A DNA stretch of 64,000 nucleotides from positions 1-64,000 of the forward strand of contig CALXLM010000026.1 in the NCBI GenBank assembly GCA_944389195.1, read 5' to 3'. This DNA is from an uncultured Opitutales bacterium (lineage in GTDB: Bacteria > Verrucomicrobiota > Verrucomicrobiia > Opitutales > Intestinicryptomonadaceae). The notes below the pieces were generated by a model. The model was not told the DNA's origin. It saw nothing but the letters and a program-made list of their open reading frames with translations, and ran no database searches. Every line of letters begins with the position of its first letter. The stretch's first letter is position 1. The position numbers and the translations under genes are program-made. Of this stretch, positions 19,197 through 27,791 are shown one piece after another.

Positions 19197-20105
19197 CTAA
19201 ATGAGCTTCGCCTGCTTAACCCATTTTTCGAGTTCGCCCGTTATATAGTCGAAGGCTTCGTCGACCGTGTCGGCGTAAATAAAGAAATCGAGATCTGAGC
19301 GTGTAATCACGTCGGCCTTTATCAGCGTTTCAAAATTCACGCTGTTTTCCCAGAATTTTTTCCCGAACAGAACCGTGGGAATCTTGCGCGCCGTCTTGCG
19401 CGTTTTCATAAGGGTGAACACTTCGAAAAACTCGTCGAAAGTACCCGTCCCCCCGGGGAAAACCACAAGCGCCTTGGCAAAAAACAGCAGCCAAAATTTC
19501 CGCATTAGAAAATAGTGGAAGTTAACCCAAACCCCCTTGTCCACATACGGATTTCTGCGCTGTTCGTCCGTAATGAGTATCGTAGCGCCGACGGGAATCC
19601 CCCCCGCCATTTGCGCGCCCTTGCCCGCCGCCTCCATTATGCCGGGCCCACCTCCCGTCATGATGTAAAACTTTTGGTCTTCGGGAAGCGGAAGCATATT
19701 GAACCACTCCTGAAGCCTGCGCGCAAGCTCGCACGCGGCAGTATAGTATTTCGACATCTCCACGCACTCTTTCGCGGCGGCTAATTTTTCCCTATAGGCC
19801 TTCGTGCTCTCGGGACGCTTTTTAAGGGCCTCAAGCGCGTCCTTTGCGACCTGCTCCGACTTTATCCTCGCCGACCCGAAAAACGTGACGGTGTTCTGTA
19901 TTTTCTCCTTCTCGAAAATAAACGCCGGCGACAAAAGATCGCGCATTATGCGCATGAGCCTTTGCGACATGTCTGAAAACACGCATTCGATAGGCTGCTC
20001 GCTGCTTATCTGCTCGTCCTCAAGCGACGCGTTCTTTACCACGACGCTGTGGGCGTTTTTAGACGCCGAGGTCCTGCCGCCCTTTTTCCCTGCACCTTTT
20101 GCCAT
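19197..20105 (-). CDS. LOG-family protein (TIGR00730; nucleotide 5'-monophosphate phosphoribohydrolase type)
   Basis: This is a 302-residue Rossmann-like protein with both family signatures: GGGPGIMEAAGKGAQ and PGGTGTFDEFFEV (the PGGxGTxxE motif). Members hydrolyse nucleoside monophosphates or cytokinin ribotides to base and ribose-5-phosphate. An extra N-terminal part of about 80 residues, rich in Lys and Ser, precedes the core, as in the long bacterial LOG subgroup. It is preceded by the TIG-domain lipoprotein on the same strand with an 83-bp gap. The physiological substrate is not evident. Confidence 0.9.
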   Translation of the reverse strand: MAKGAGKKGGRTSASKNAHSVVVKNASLEDEQISSEQPIECVFSDMSQRLMRIMRDLLSPAFIFEKEKIQNTVTFFGSARIKSEQVAKDALEALKKRPESTKAYREKLAAAKECVEMSKYYTAACELARRLQEWFNMLPLPEDQKFYIMTGGGPGIMEAAGKGAQMAGGIPVGATILITDEQRRNPYVDKGVWVNFHYFLMRKFWLLFFAKALVVFPGGTGTFDEFFEVFTLMKTRKTARKIPTVLFGKKFWENSVNFETLIKADVITRSDLDFFIYADTVDEAFDYITGELEKWVKQAKLI

Positions 20106-20188
20106 AATAGAATCCTTTGCACGTGTTTTTCCGGAGTCGCAAGCCCCGGTTTTATGAAAAGCCTTTTTACAGAAACGGTTTAGCGGCC

Positions 20189-21181
20189 CTATTTTGAGGG
20201 CGACTCCGCCTTGGCGTCGATTTCGTTTATGGCGCTTTCTGCCTCCTTCATTACCGGTTCGGCGGTGTTTGCCGAAGTTATCTCCACCGGAATTGTTTTT
20301 TCCTTGAAGCCGAGCCCGTTGATGTAAAGGAAGCCCTTGCCCGGAGCCGCCGCCTTGACGGTCACGCTGACTGAACTCTGCCCTTCGGGAACCACAACCT
20401 CGTCCATTATTATGGAACTCGGAATGTTCGTCTTGACGTCGATGGGATAGCCACCTTTGGGAGCCGTAAATCCTATGTTAAAAATCATCGTCACCAGATC
20501 TCCGCCAGTCATCTTTATCTCGGAGGGAGACACTCCCATCTTGGCGGTATCGACCCGAAAGGCGCCTATCCACATTTCGCCTTTTTCACCGATAAGTTCC
20601 ACATCATACGTTTTGCCGGATTCGAGCGGCGGAACTATGAAATTGAGTGTGGAGCGCGAAAGATATTCGGTATCGGCAATTACTCCGCCAACGCAGATTT
20701 TGTCCTCCTTGTCGAATCCCCTGCCCAGAATCGGAATGGAGGCGCCGACGGGGCCGCGCTCGTTTTGCATGCTGACTATATAGCGCGTCGCCGGGCTGAG
20801 CGTATAAACAGTCGGGCTTTTCATCTCGCGGTCGCGGTTTACGCCGTCGATATTGCTGCTTACTTGATACTTTAACAGAAAATAGTATTTAGCGTCCTTT
20901 CTTCCCTTCGGGAGGGTGTAGTCGTACTCGTAAAGGCGGTCATACTTCATATCTTTGATCTCCTTCATGGGGATCGTTTCGCCGTCTATAACCACGAACG
21001 GCTTAATTGAATCCTGCACGACCGAACCGTCGTTTATGTATGCGCTCATGCTGAGCGTGTACACCCTCGACGAGTTTTCCGGTACGCGTTCGGGAGTGAG
21101 ATTTGTAAGCCCAGAGCAGCCCGCCGACAAAAGTGCGGCCGCCGAAACACACGCAACGAGAAAATTCTTTGCTTTGTCCAT
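20189..21181 (-). CDS. Lipoprotein with IPT/TIG-like Ig domain
   Basis: This is a 330-residue lipoprotein: MDKAKNFLVACVSAAALLSAGC gives lipid Cys22. The middle part (GPVGASIPILGRGFD, then FIVPPLESGKTYDVELIG) reads like an IPT/TIG immunoglobulin-like domain. A second beta-domain follows, with a charged tail. The frame is open to 21457 but runs back through the divergent hemW gene, so I set the start at the ATG that begins the signal peptide. No SD lies directly before that ATG; a perfect AGGAGG lies about 40 bases upstream, ahead of an ATG-TAA pair (see findings). Confidence 0.8.
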   Translation of the reverse strand: MDKAKNFLVACVSAAALLSAGCSGLTNLTPERVPENSSRVYTLSMSAYINDGSVVQDSIKPFVVIDGETIPMKEIKDMKYDRLYEYDYTLPKGRKDAKYYFLLKYQVSSNIDGVNRDREMKSPTVYTLSPATRYIVSMQNERGPVGASIPILGRGFDKEDKICVGGVIADTEYLSRSTLNFIVPPLESGKTYDVELIGEKGEMWIGAFRVDTAKMGVSPSEIKMTGGDLVTMIFNIGFTAPKGGYPIDVKTNIPSSIIMDEVVVPEGQSSVSVTVKAAAPGKGFLYINGLGFKEKTIPVEITSANTAEPVMKEAESAINEIDAKAESPSK

Positions 21182-21223
21182 AACTTTAGATAATATCGCG
21201 CTTTTACATAAAAAATACCTCCT

Positions 21224-22357
21224 ATGCAAGACATTTTCGAGAATTTCGGAATATATCTGCACGTTCCGTTCTGCGCCGGAAGCTGCGGCTATTGCCGCTT
21301 TTACAAGCGCATACCGACCCCCGAACTTTTCGACAGATACGCCGACGCTGTGGCTTTGGAAATAAACTTGAGAAAAAACGAAAACGGAGGCTTTTTGCCC
21401 CGCCCCCAAACCATGTTTTGGGGCGGAGGTTCGCCGTCGATGCTTCCAGAAAGGCATATTGAACGCATTGCAGCAGCATTCGGGGAACTGACTCCGTCTC
21501 TAGAATGGAGCGTAGAAGTCGCCCCCACAAATGCTACGCGCCAAAAACTCGCCGCGCTAAAAAGCGCCGGCGCGACCCGTATATCTATGGGAGTGCAAAG
21601 CTTCAACGAGAAAACGCTCGCCTCCCTTGGCAGAAAACACTCCCTCAAGGCCACGGTCGAAGCAGTGGGACGCGTTGCAGAAGCCGGTTTTAAACATTTT
21701 TCAATCGACCTTATTTTTGGAGCAAAAGGCCAAACGCCTGACGAATGGCTTGCCGACATTGAAACTGCTGCTGCATGCCCCGTGGACCACATAAGCGCAT
21801 ATTGCCTCGAATTTGAAAGCGCCACGTCGGCTTGCGGAGGAAACAGTCCCGACGGAGAAATTCCCGACGCCGACGGGCTTTTTCTCGAAATCGCCCAATC
21901 GCGGCTTCCCGAACTCGGGTTCCACCAATACGAGATTTCCAACTATGCAAAACCCGGCGCGCAGTGCCTGCACAACCTGTCCACATGGCACATGGCGCAA
22001 TGGCTCGGGCTCGGCCCTTCCGCGGCATCGCAATGGCGCGGAAGGCGCGCCAGAAACGCGCCGGACTTCGAAAAGTGGGAAACCGGAATAAAGTCGGGAA
22101 TGCCCTCCGAATGCGACATCGTCGCGCTCGACGACGCCGAAATGTTTTCAAGCGCGCTAATTTTCGGACTCAGAATGAACGAAGGCGTAAGCCTGAGCTT
22201 GCTTTCAAAAAGATTTCCGAAAGCCGACGCGCAAAAATACGCCCCCGCCATAGATTTTTTAAAATCGCAGCGGCTGATAGAAGAAAGCGGCGAAAACATA
22301 AGGTTGACCCCGAAAGGAAGGCTTGTCGCCGACGCCGTTGCTGTCGAGCTGCTGTAG
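21224..22357 (+). CDS. hemW: Radical SAM heme chaperone HemW-like (oxygen-independent coproporphyrinogen oxidase family)
   Basis: This is a 377-residue radical SAM protein. Cys17, Cys21 and Cys24 in PFCAGSCGYCRF bind the 4Fe-4S cluster, and the short N-terminus, GGGSPSML and GVQSFNEKTLASLGR motifs match HemW rather than HemN. HemW is a heme-binding chaperone, not a true coproporphyrinogen oxidase; no heme biosynthesis gene is nearby. The extra Cys after the third one, typical of HemN (CxxxCxxCxC), is absent. No SD precedes the ATG. It is divergent from the TIG lipoprotein, with 42 bp between the starts. Confidence 0.88.
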   Translation: MQDIFENFGIYLHVPFCAGSCGYCRFYKRIPTPELFDRYADAVALEINLRKNENGGFLPRPQTMFWGGGSPSMLPERHIERIAAAFGELTPSLEWSVEVAPTNATRQKLAALKSAGATRISMGVQSFNEKTLASLGRKHSLKATVEAVGRVAEAGFKHFSIDLIFGAKGQTPDEWLADIETAAACPVDHISAYCLEFESATSACGGNSPDGEIPDADGLFLEIAQSRLPELGFHQYEISNYAKPGAQCLHNLSTWHMAQWLGLGPSAASQWRGRRARNAPDFEKWETGIKSGMPSECDIVALDDAEMFSSALIFGLRMNEGVSLSLLSKRFPKADAQKYAPAIDFLKSQRLIEESGENIRLTPKGRLVADAVAVELL

Positions 22358-22963
22358 CTTCCATTAAAAATTCCCACTAAAAAACCTCCTTTTAATTCCT
22401 GCGCCGGATTTGAAAAACTAAAAAAAACGCCGAGCCGAGCCCCCTGCAAACAGACGCGCCTCCCGGGCGCTTCCTTAAAAAAAACTTCCGGCGCGCGGCT
22501 CTCCCGCGGGGTTCAGAACAAACAAAAAACTTTTGAAGACAAATGCGCCGCCGCAAAAATTTCGCCGCCGCCCCCTGCCGCTCCTGCGACACTCACCGGC
22601 GCCTGCCGTTCCTTGCCGTCACTGCCACGCCTGCCGAACATAACGCGCAATGCGCAATGCGCGTTTAGACCGCGCCATTTGGCGGCGCATTCGTTTTTTA
22701 GGCAAAACACCTCGCGTTTCCCACAGCGCCGCAAGGCAAAAAACACCGTAAAAAACGCCCCCCCCTTCTGCAAAACGCCGTATTTTGCCGTAAATAAAAC
22801 TTTAATACCGCCGAGCCGTTGATTTTTTACGAATGGATTTGAGCGCCGCCTTTAAGACCGCCTTTAAGAATGCCTGTACCCCGCGCATGTCCCGCCGTGA
22901 TTGAGCCAGGCGCCGCCCTTAAAAAACAGCTGAATTCGCGCCGAAGGGCGGGAACTGACAACC
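22358..22963. other. 606-bp non-coding region between convergent genes
   Basis: Neither strand shows a supported gene. The composition alternates C-rich patches with A-runs. A 12-bp unit CCGCCTTTAAGA occurs twice in tandem near 22850-22873. CCGCCCTT (22913-22920) and AAGGGCGG (22944-22951) form a perfect 8-bp inverted repeat 13 bp past the thiH stop, possibly a weak terminator for thiH without a T tract. Confidence 0.5.
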
Positions 22964-24094
22964 CTAATGTACCGCAAGCGAAGCGTCGAAATCCTTCCAT
23001 ACGGGATCGAGACCGTGCATTCTGAGCGCGGCGCAAAACTCCGCCGGAGTGCGCCCGTCGTCGATGCGGAACTGTTCTCCGCTCTCCTCGCGGTCTGCGT
23101 ACCCCCCCGGCTTGGTGCTGCTGAACGCGCTCATTTGTGTGACGCCGAGCCCCATGAGGCCGTCGCGCAGCCTTACGCTCTCGCGCGTCGAAACCACAAT
23201 TGCAAGGCGGCTTAAAAAAATTCTCAGCGCGCATATAATCTGAACGAGCTGCCGGTCGTCGGGTATGTTTTGGGGAAGCGGCACATAGCCTCCCGCCGCC
23301 GGCCTCATTCGCGGCAGGCTGACAGATATCTGCGACCTCCATGCCCTGTGCATGAGATATTTGGCGTGGAGCGCCACCGCCAGAACTTCAAAACGCCACT
23401 CGTTTACACCGAGCAGCGGCCCCAAGCCTATTTTCCTCATTCCCGCCTCTGCTCCGCGTTCCGGCGTTCCCAACCTCCACCAGAAAACCGACTTCGGACC
23501 GGACGGGTGAAGTTTCGGATAAACCAGCTCGTCGTAAGTCTCCTGAAAAACGGTGAGCCCCTCGCATCCTGCGTCCACATATTTTTTGTAGTCGCAAACC
23601 CTTGAAGGGGCTATTTCAATAGATACCGACGGCATTTTCGACACCGCCAATTTAACAATGTCGGCAACATATCCCGACGACACGAGTTTCGGATTTTCCG
23701 CAGCCACGATAAGCACATTGCGGAAACCGAGATTGTAAATGGCCTCTATCTCGCGCTCAACCTCGGCCAGGGAAAGAGTTCTGCGCTCTATCGAGCGGCT
23801 GTGCGCAAACCCGCAATATACGCAGTTGTTGACGCATTCGTTGCTAACATACAATGGCGCAAACAGGCGCATCGTGCGCCCGAAATACCTGCTCGTAATC
23901 TCCGCCGAAAGGCGCGCCATGGGCTCTATGAAACCGAGGGCCGCGGGCGAAATAAGCGCCGCAAACTCTTCGAGCGAGTCGGCGCGCCCCTTCCTCAAAA
24001 TCAACTCGACTTCACGCGCCGAAACGCCGAGCGAAGCCGCCGAAAGAGAGTGCAGGTCCCATTCCCTCAGCTCCTCAAGAAAAGTATCCTTCAT
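22964..24094 (-). CDS. thiH: 2-iminoacetate synthase ThiH
   Basis: This 376-residue radical SAM lyase cleaves tyrosine to dehydroglycine (2-iminoacetate) and p-cresol for the thiazole half of thiamine. Cys87, Cys91 and Cys94 in NECVNNCVYCGF bind the 4Fe-4S cluster. GLTVFQETYDE and the C-terminal TKPGGY segment are typical of ThiH. It begins 6 bp after thiG on the same strand. Because ThiH works only without oxygen, this points to an anaerobic lifestyle. thiS, thiF, thiC and thiE are not in the window. Confidence 0.95.
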   Translation of the reverse strand: MKDTFLEELREWDLHSLSAASLGVSAREVELILRKGRADSLEEFAALISPAALGFIEPMARLSAEITSRYFGRTMRLFAPLYVSNECVNNCVYCGFAHSRSIERRTLSLAEVEREIEAIYNLGFRNVLIVAAENPKLVSSGYVADIVKLAVSKMPSVSIEIAPSRVCDYKKYVDAGCEGLTVFQETYDELVYPKLHPSGPKSVFWWRLGTPERGAEAGMRKIGLGPLLGVNEWRFEVLAVALHAKYLMHRAWRSQISVSLPRMRPAAGGYVPLPQNIPDDRQLVQIICALRIFLSRLAIVVSTRESVRLRDGLMGLGVTQMSAFSSTKPGGYADREESGEQFRIDDGRTPAEFCAALRMHGLDPVWKDFDASLAVH

Positions 24095-24100
24095 GGCGGC

Positions 24101-24886
24101 CTACTCCAAAAAACCCGTTAGCGGGCTCGTGGCCGAAGCGAAAACTCCGCGCACCGAAGCCCCGACGCACCGCGCGGCGCGGCCCGCCGCCACGGCCGAC
24201 GAAAACGCAACCGCCATCGCAACCGGATCCGACGCAGCCGCCACAGCCGTGTTCACCATGACGGCCGCAGCCCCCATTTCCATCGCCTCCGCCGCGTGCG
24301 AAGGAAGGCCGAGCCCGGCGTCGACCACTACCGGAACGTCACACTGGTCTATCATAATCTCTATCTGCCCGCGCGTTTCAACGCCCCTGTTTGTCCCGAT
24401 GGGCGCCCCAAGCGGCATTACGGCGGCCGCCCCGGCGTCCTGAAGCCTGAGTGCCAGCACCGGATCCGCATTTATATACGCCATCACTTTAAAACCGTCC
24501 TTGGCCAAAATTTCGGCGGCCTTAAGGGTGTCTATGGGATCCGGAAGCAGATAATTCGGATCGGGGTGTATTTCAAGCTTTACAAAATCGCCGAAACCGG
24601 CCGCGCGGCCCAGCCTGGCGATTCTGACGGCCTCGTCGGCGTTGACGGCGCCTGAAGTGTTCGGAAGCACCATATATTTATCAGGCTCCAACCACTTCGC
24701 AATGTCGGCCGAAGCGTCCGATTTCCCGCTAAGATCCGCGCGTTTAAGCGCAACCGTGGCAACCGACGCCCCGCTTTTTGCCAGAGCCTCCCTCATTATT
24801 TCCATCGACGCGAATTTTCCCGTTCCAAGAAACAGGCGCGAAGAAAACTCCCTTCCGCCGACGATTAGATTGCTGTCGTTATACAT
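24101..24886 (-). CDS. thiG: Thiazole synthase ThiG
   Basis: This 261-residue TIM-barrel enzyme builds the thiazole phosphate moiety from deoxyxylulose-5-phosphate, 2-iminoacetate and ThiS thiocarboxylate. The Schiff-base Lys is Lys103 in FVKLEIHPD. SRLFLGTGKF, PNTSGAVNADEAVR and GLGLPSHAAEAMEMG are family signatures. It is 39 bp downstream of the helix-hairpin-helix gene and 6 bp upstream of thiH. I saw no TPP riboswitch upstream of this gene or of the operon start. Confidence 0.95.
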   Translation of the reverse strand: MYNDSNLIVGGREFSSRLFLGTGKFASMEIMREALAKSGASVATVALKRADLSGKSDASADIAKWLEPDKYMVLPNTSGAVNADEAVRIARLGRAAGFGDFVKLEIHPDPNYLLPDPIDTLKAAEILAKDGFKVMAYINADPVLALRLQDAGAAAVMPLGAPIGTNRGVETRGQIEIMIDQCDVPVVVDAGLGLPSHAAEAMEMGAAAVMVNTAVAAASDPVAMAVAFSSAVAAGRAARCVGASVRGVFASATSPLTGFLE

Positions 24887-24925
24887 ACGAAAAACAAAAA
24901 TTTCCGCCCGAAAAGCCCCCGAAAA

Positions 24926-25183
24926 CTACCGCGAGTCTTCGGCATCGGCAAATTCGACCGCTATTTTTAAAAAGCCCAATATGTCGCCCGGAGTGCCGGG
25001 ACGCATCTTCCTTATATCGGCAAAAACCGCCTCCGGATCCCGCCCGCGCAGCTCGTAAACCTCCCTGATGCCGGCGTCGAGCAGCGCCCGCGCCGCGCGC
25101 ACGTCCATGCGCGGAATGCGCATAAATGGGCTGTTCAGCGCGGCATAGTCGGTTTTCTTTTTTTTATTCCGGGGGAAGGCCAT
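24926..25183 (-). CDS. Helix-hairpin-helix protein, Cdd1-like
   Basis: This is an 85-residue basic protein. The segment from IPRMDVRAARALLDAGI through YELRGRDPEAVFADI matches the helix-hairpin-helix 'pathogenicity locus' (Cdd1) family of small putative nucleic-acid-binding proteins. Its ATG begins at the base immediately after the stop codon of the TPR gene, which indicates translational coupling. The role is unknown, and its place between coaX/TPR and thiG gives no clear hint. Confidence 0.7.
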   Translation of the reverse strand: MAFPRNKKKKTDYAALNSPFMRIPRMDVRAARALLDAGIREVYELRGRDPEAVFADIRKMRPGTPGDILGFLKIAVEFADAEDSR

Positions 25184-26365
25184 CTATTCTTTTTTTCCCT
25201 TGGCCTCCTTCAATTTTTTTGAAACCTCAGCCGCGCGCCCGTCGGAACCGTACTTTTTCAAGCCGTCCTCCAAAAGCTTCACCACGGCCTCGTCGCGATA
25301 GAGAAGGGAGGCGTTTTTATCGAGCGCGCCAAAATAGAATATGTCGGCCGCGTCGTCCCTGCCCACCGAATATTGCACGAGAGCCGCAAGCACCTGCGGA
25401 GAAGTCTTTATGTCGGCCGCATACCCCTTAAACATGTCCCATATGGCGCGGTTGCGCGAAAGCACAAAAAGGTCGACGCCGTCGGTGGCCGCATCTTTGT
25501 CTCCGGCGTTGTACGCTTTCATTATGTAATCGGCAGCCCCCATGATGTCTCCCGTCCTGTACGAAACCAGCCCCATCCCGCGCAGCGCCACGGGATTATT
25601 CGGCTCAGACTCGAGAACCTTTTTATACGTGGAAAGCGCAAGCGGCCAAAGTTCCGCAAGGGCGGCCGCGCGGGCCGGCACCACCAGCGTCGATACGGGC
25701 CATATATTCTTCGTGGCCATATAAAGCCTGAGAACGGTCGACATTCCCTCCGGAGTCGCCGATTCGAGAACTTTGCGCGCGTTTATCGACGCCAAAATCT
25801 CCTTTGCAAAAGCCTCGTCGAAAGACTTTCTGTCGCGACCGGCATAAAAAAGAAGAACGTTCAGCGCCTCGAGATTCTCATTTGCAAGCTTTTTAAGCGC
25901 CGGCAGATACGGAGCTATCTCGTCCATTTTGTTCGCCATTATATACGCGCTGCCAAGAAACACGACCGACTTGTCGTCTCCGGCGTCTATCGCGGCCTTG
26001 TAATATTTTATGGCCGTATCCACATCCTTCAAAAGAAAGCTTATCGTTCCGAGCGTCCTCAACGCGCGCAGGTTTTTCGGGCTTGTCTTCAAAAACGACT
26101 CAAACGCCGACTTTGCCTTGGGAATGTCTCCAAAGCTCAGATAGCACACTGCGACTGGCAAAAGCTGCTCGGGTTTGTAAGCCGACTTGTTGGCCTCGTA
26201 ATCGCGCAAAAGCGCGGCGTTTGCCGCCTTGTCCGCGAAGACTTCGTTCGGTTCAAACAATTCGGTTTTGCTGAAGTTCTCCTTATTTTTGAGAAGTTCG
26301 GGAGACGGCTGCTGTCCGAATGCCGCCGCGCACGACAAAACCAATGCTGTTAAGACTTTCTTCAT
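25184..26365 (-). CDS. Exported TPR-repeat protein
   Basis: This is a 393-residue protein with a signal peptide (MKKVLTALVLSCAAAFGQ) and several tetratricopeptide repeats. Clear ones are near KPEQLLPVAVCYLSFGD, NLRALRTLGTISFLLKD, ALSTYKKVLESEPNN and ALRGMGLVSYRTGD. It is probably a periplasmic scaffold for protein-protein contacts. The start overlaps the coaX stop by 4 bp and the next gene follows with no gap, so it is part of one transcript. Specific partners cannot be deduced. Confidence 0.82.
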   Translation of the reverse strand: MKKVLTALVLSCAAAFGQQPSPELLKNKENFSKTELFEPNEVFADKAANAALLRDYEANKSAYKPEQLLPVAVCYLSFGDIPKAKSAFESFLKTSPKNLRALRTLGTISFLLKDVDTAIKYYKAAIDAGDDKSVVFLGSAYIMANKMDEIAPYLPALKKLANENLEALNVLLFYAGRDRKSFDEAFAKEILASINARKVLESATPEGMSTVLRLYMATKNIWPVSTLVVPARAAALAELWPLALSTYKKVLESEPNNPVALRGMGLVSYRTGDIMGAADYIMKAYNAGDKDAATDGVDLFVLSRNRAIWDMFKGYAADIKTSPQVLAALVQYSVGRDDAADIFYFGALDKNASLLYRDEAVVKLLEDGLKKYGSDGRAAEVSKKLKEAKGKKE

Positions 26366-27138
26366 ATCGATATGTTTTTTACCTTGTTAAAAAATGAACG
26401 CGCCAATCCGAGATTTGCCAGATTGGACTCAATTTTCCTGTCTGCAAGCCATTTTTTCGGAAGGAGCCCCACGCTTCCGCCGGTAAACACCGTTTTTGAA
26501 TCCGCCGACTCCCCCTTAAAAAAATCTCGCTCTATATCCTTTATTATTCCGTCGGCAAGCTTGCAAAAGCCCTTTACGCACCCCACTTGCATCGCCGAAA
26601 CCGTATCTTTGCCTATGCTTTTACCGTAATCGGCCTCGGCCGGATTTATTTTAGGCAACTGCGCGGCGCGTTCACCCAAATAGTCGGTAAAAGCGTGCAT
26701 GCCGGGCGCTATCGCGCCTCCGGCATATCTGCCTTCGGCGTCCACAAGATCGATGGTGACCGCCGTTCCCATGTCCACTACTATATACGGGGGCTCGAAA
26801 AAAAGCCCCGCACCCACCGCGTCAGCAATCCTATCCTGCCCGACTTGCGCCGGGTTGTCCAAATCTATGCATATCGGCGAATTTTCATGCGTAAGCTGAA
26901 AGCTGCCAAACCCGGCAAGCGCGCTTTTTAAGCGCGCGCCGTATTCCGGAACGACCGAACACCATGCCGCATACCCCGCACCGCTTTCCTCCGCGAGGCG
27001 TCCGCAAACGGAGGTCCCGGCAAAATCCGCGCTCGCATAATCGGCCGAGGAGAGTATTTCCAAACGCCCCCCCGACAACCCTACCAATGCGCAATGGGTT
27101 CTCGTATTGCCTATATCGACGGTAAATACAGTATCCAT
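26362..27138 (-). CDS. coaX: Type III pantothenate kinase CoaX
   Basis: This 258-residue ASKHA-fold kinase performs the first step of coenzyme A synthesis, phosphorylating pantothenate. The phosphate motif DIGNTRTHCALV is at residues 8-19; GQDRIADAVGA and VVDMGTAVTIDLVD carry the other conserved Asp residues; FTGGSVGLL is near the C-terminus. Type III kinases are not feedback-inhibited by CoA. It heads the coaX, TPR, Cdd1-like, thiG, thiH cluster. Confidence 0.93.
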   Translation of the reverse strand: MDTVFTVDIGNTRTHCALVGLSGGRLEILSSADYASADFAGTSVCGRLAEESGAGYAAWCSVVPEYGARLKSALAGFGSFQLTHENSPICIDLDNPAQVGQDRIADAVGAGLFFEPPYIVVDMGTAVTIDLVDAEGRYAGGAIAPGMHAFTDYLGERAAQLPKINPAEADYGKSIGKDTVSAMQVGCVKGFCKLADGIIKDIERDFFKGESADSKTVFTGGSVGLLPKKWLADRKIESNLANLGLARSFFNKVKNISI

Positions 27139-27205
27139 TATCTCGACAATAATTGACGCTCAAGAGTCCTCAACGCGCGCGCTTCCCCGGCGGCATACCA
27201 AAACA

Positions 27206-27275
27206 CAAAAAAAACGCCCCGCCGCAGCTTATCCGAAATTTACCATGACGGATAATTCAAGCGGCAAAGCGTTTT
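27206..27275 (-). terminator. Long stepped hairpin with T tract (terminator or leader structure)
   Basis: Read on the minus strand, AACGC, GCCGC and TTATCCG pair in order with CGGATAA, GCGGC and GGCGTT across a 13-nt apical loop. The structure is about 62 nt long with internal loops and is followed by eight T. It lies 67 bp past the stop of the small lipoprotein gene and about 70 bp before coaX. Confidence 0.7.
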
Positions 27276-27342
27276 GAAAACAAAAAATAAACGCGCGGCG
27301 ACTGGGGTTTGAATGCCGTCCGCACGCATTTTTAAAAAGGAA

Positions 27343-27597
27343 TCAATAGTCTTCGATTGAAACGAGCCCCCAGAGGAACTGGGTTCTATCGCCGGAGGGC
27401 AACTCCATGCCGCAGGCATCTTCCGTACGTACGGTCATTGAAGTCGGGGACGAAGGGGCGAAGCAACCGGGTTCATACGTGTAAAGGCCGAAAACCGTGC
27501 TCTTCTGATGAGCCGTTGTTTCGTCCGCCACATTGCAGCCCGTCAGAGCGGCACCCGCTGCAAACAAAGATAGAAAAACTAAATTACGAAGTTTCAT
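27343..27597 (-). CDS. Small lipoprotein (84 aa)
   Basis: MKLRNLVFLSLFAAGAALTGC is a clear lipoprotein signal with lipid Cys21. The mature part of about 63 residues has two more Cys (PGCF and DACG), which could form a disulfide, and ends QFLWGLVSIEDY. No family is recognised. It has its own downstream terminator and a divergent AT-rich upstream region shared with the secretin operon. Confidence 0.65.
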   Translation of the reverse strand: MKLRNLVFLSLFAAGAALTGCNVADETTAHQKSTVFGLYTYEPGCFAPSSPTSMTVRTEDACGMELPSGDRTQFLWGLVSIEDY

Positions 27598-27791
27598 GGT
27601 AAGCTACTGTATGCGGCGAACCGCCAAATGCAACTCATTTTTTTTATTTTTTTTTGGAAACTTTTAAATTGCTGTTGCATTTAACATGTAAGACTGATTA
27701 CATTTTGTCCGTACGTTCGTCACCCTAATGGGGGGAGAGTGCGTGCTTTATCACTATATACCACTATATTTATTCCGTACAGCATATAAAA
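27598..27791 (+). promoter_or_regulatory. Divergent regulatory region upstream of the secretin operon
   Basis: The region is AT-rich. TTGCAT and TTACAT occur 17 bp apart (about 27674-27702), a weak promoter-like pair pointing to the secretin gene. CACTATAT occurs twice, at 27752-27759 and 27762-27769, exactly 10 bp apart, as expected of a direct-repeat operator on one DNA face. No SD precedes the secretin ATG. Confidence 0.3.

Noticed and set aside
22513-22773. 86-codon minus-strand frame in the gap between hemW and thiH
   Set aside because: Arg/Gly/Ala-biased translation typical of GC-rich non-coding DNA; no start signal.
24887-27342. TPP riboswitch upstream of thiG or the coaX operon
   Set aside because: The conserved CTGAGA and ACCTGA-type elements were not found on the minus strand.
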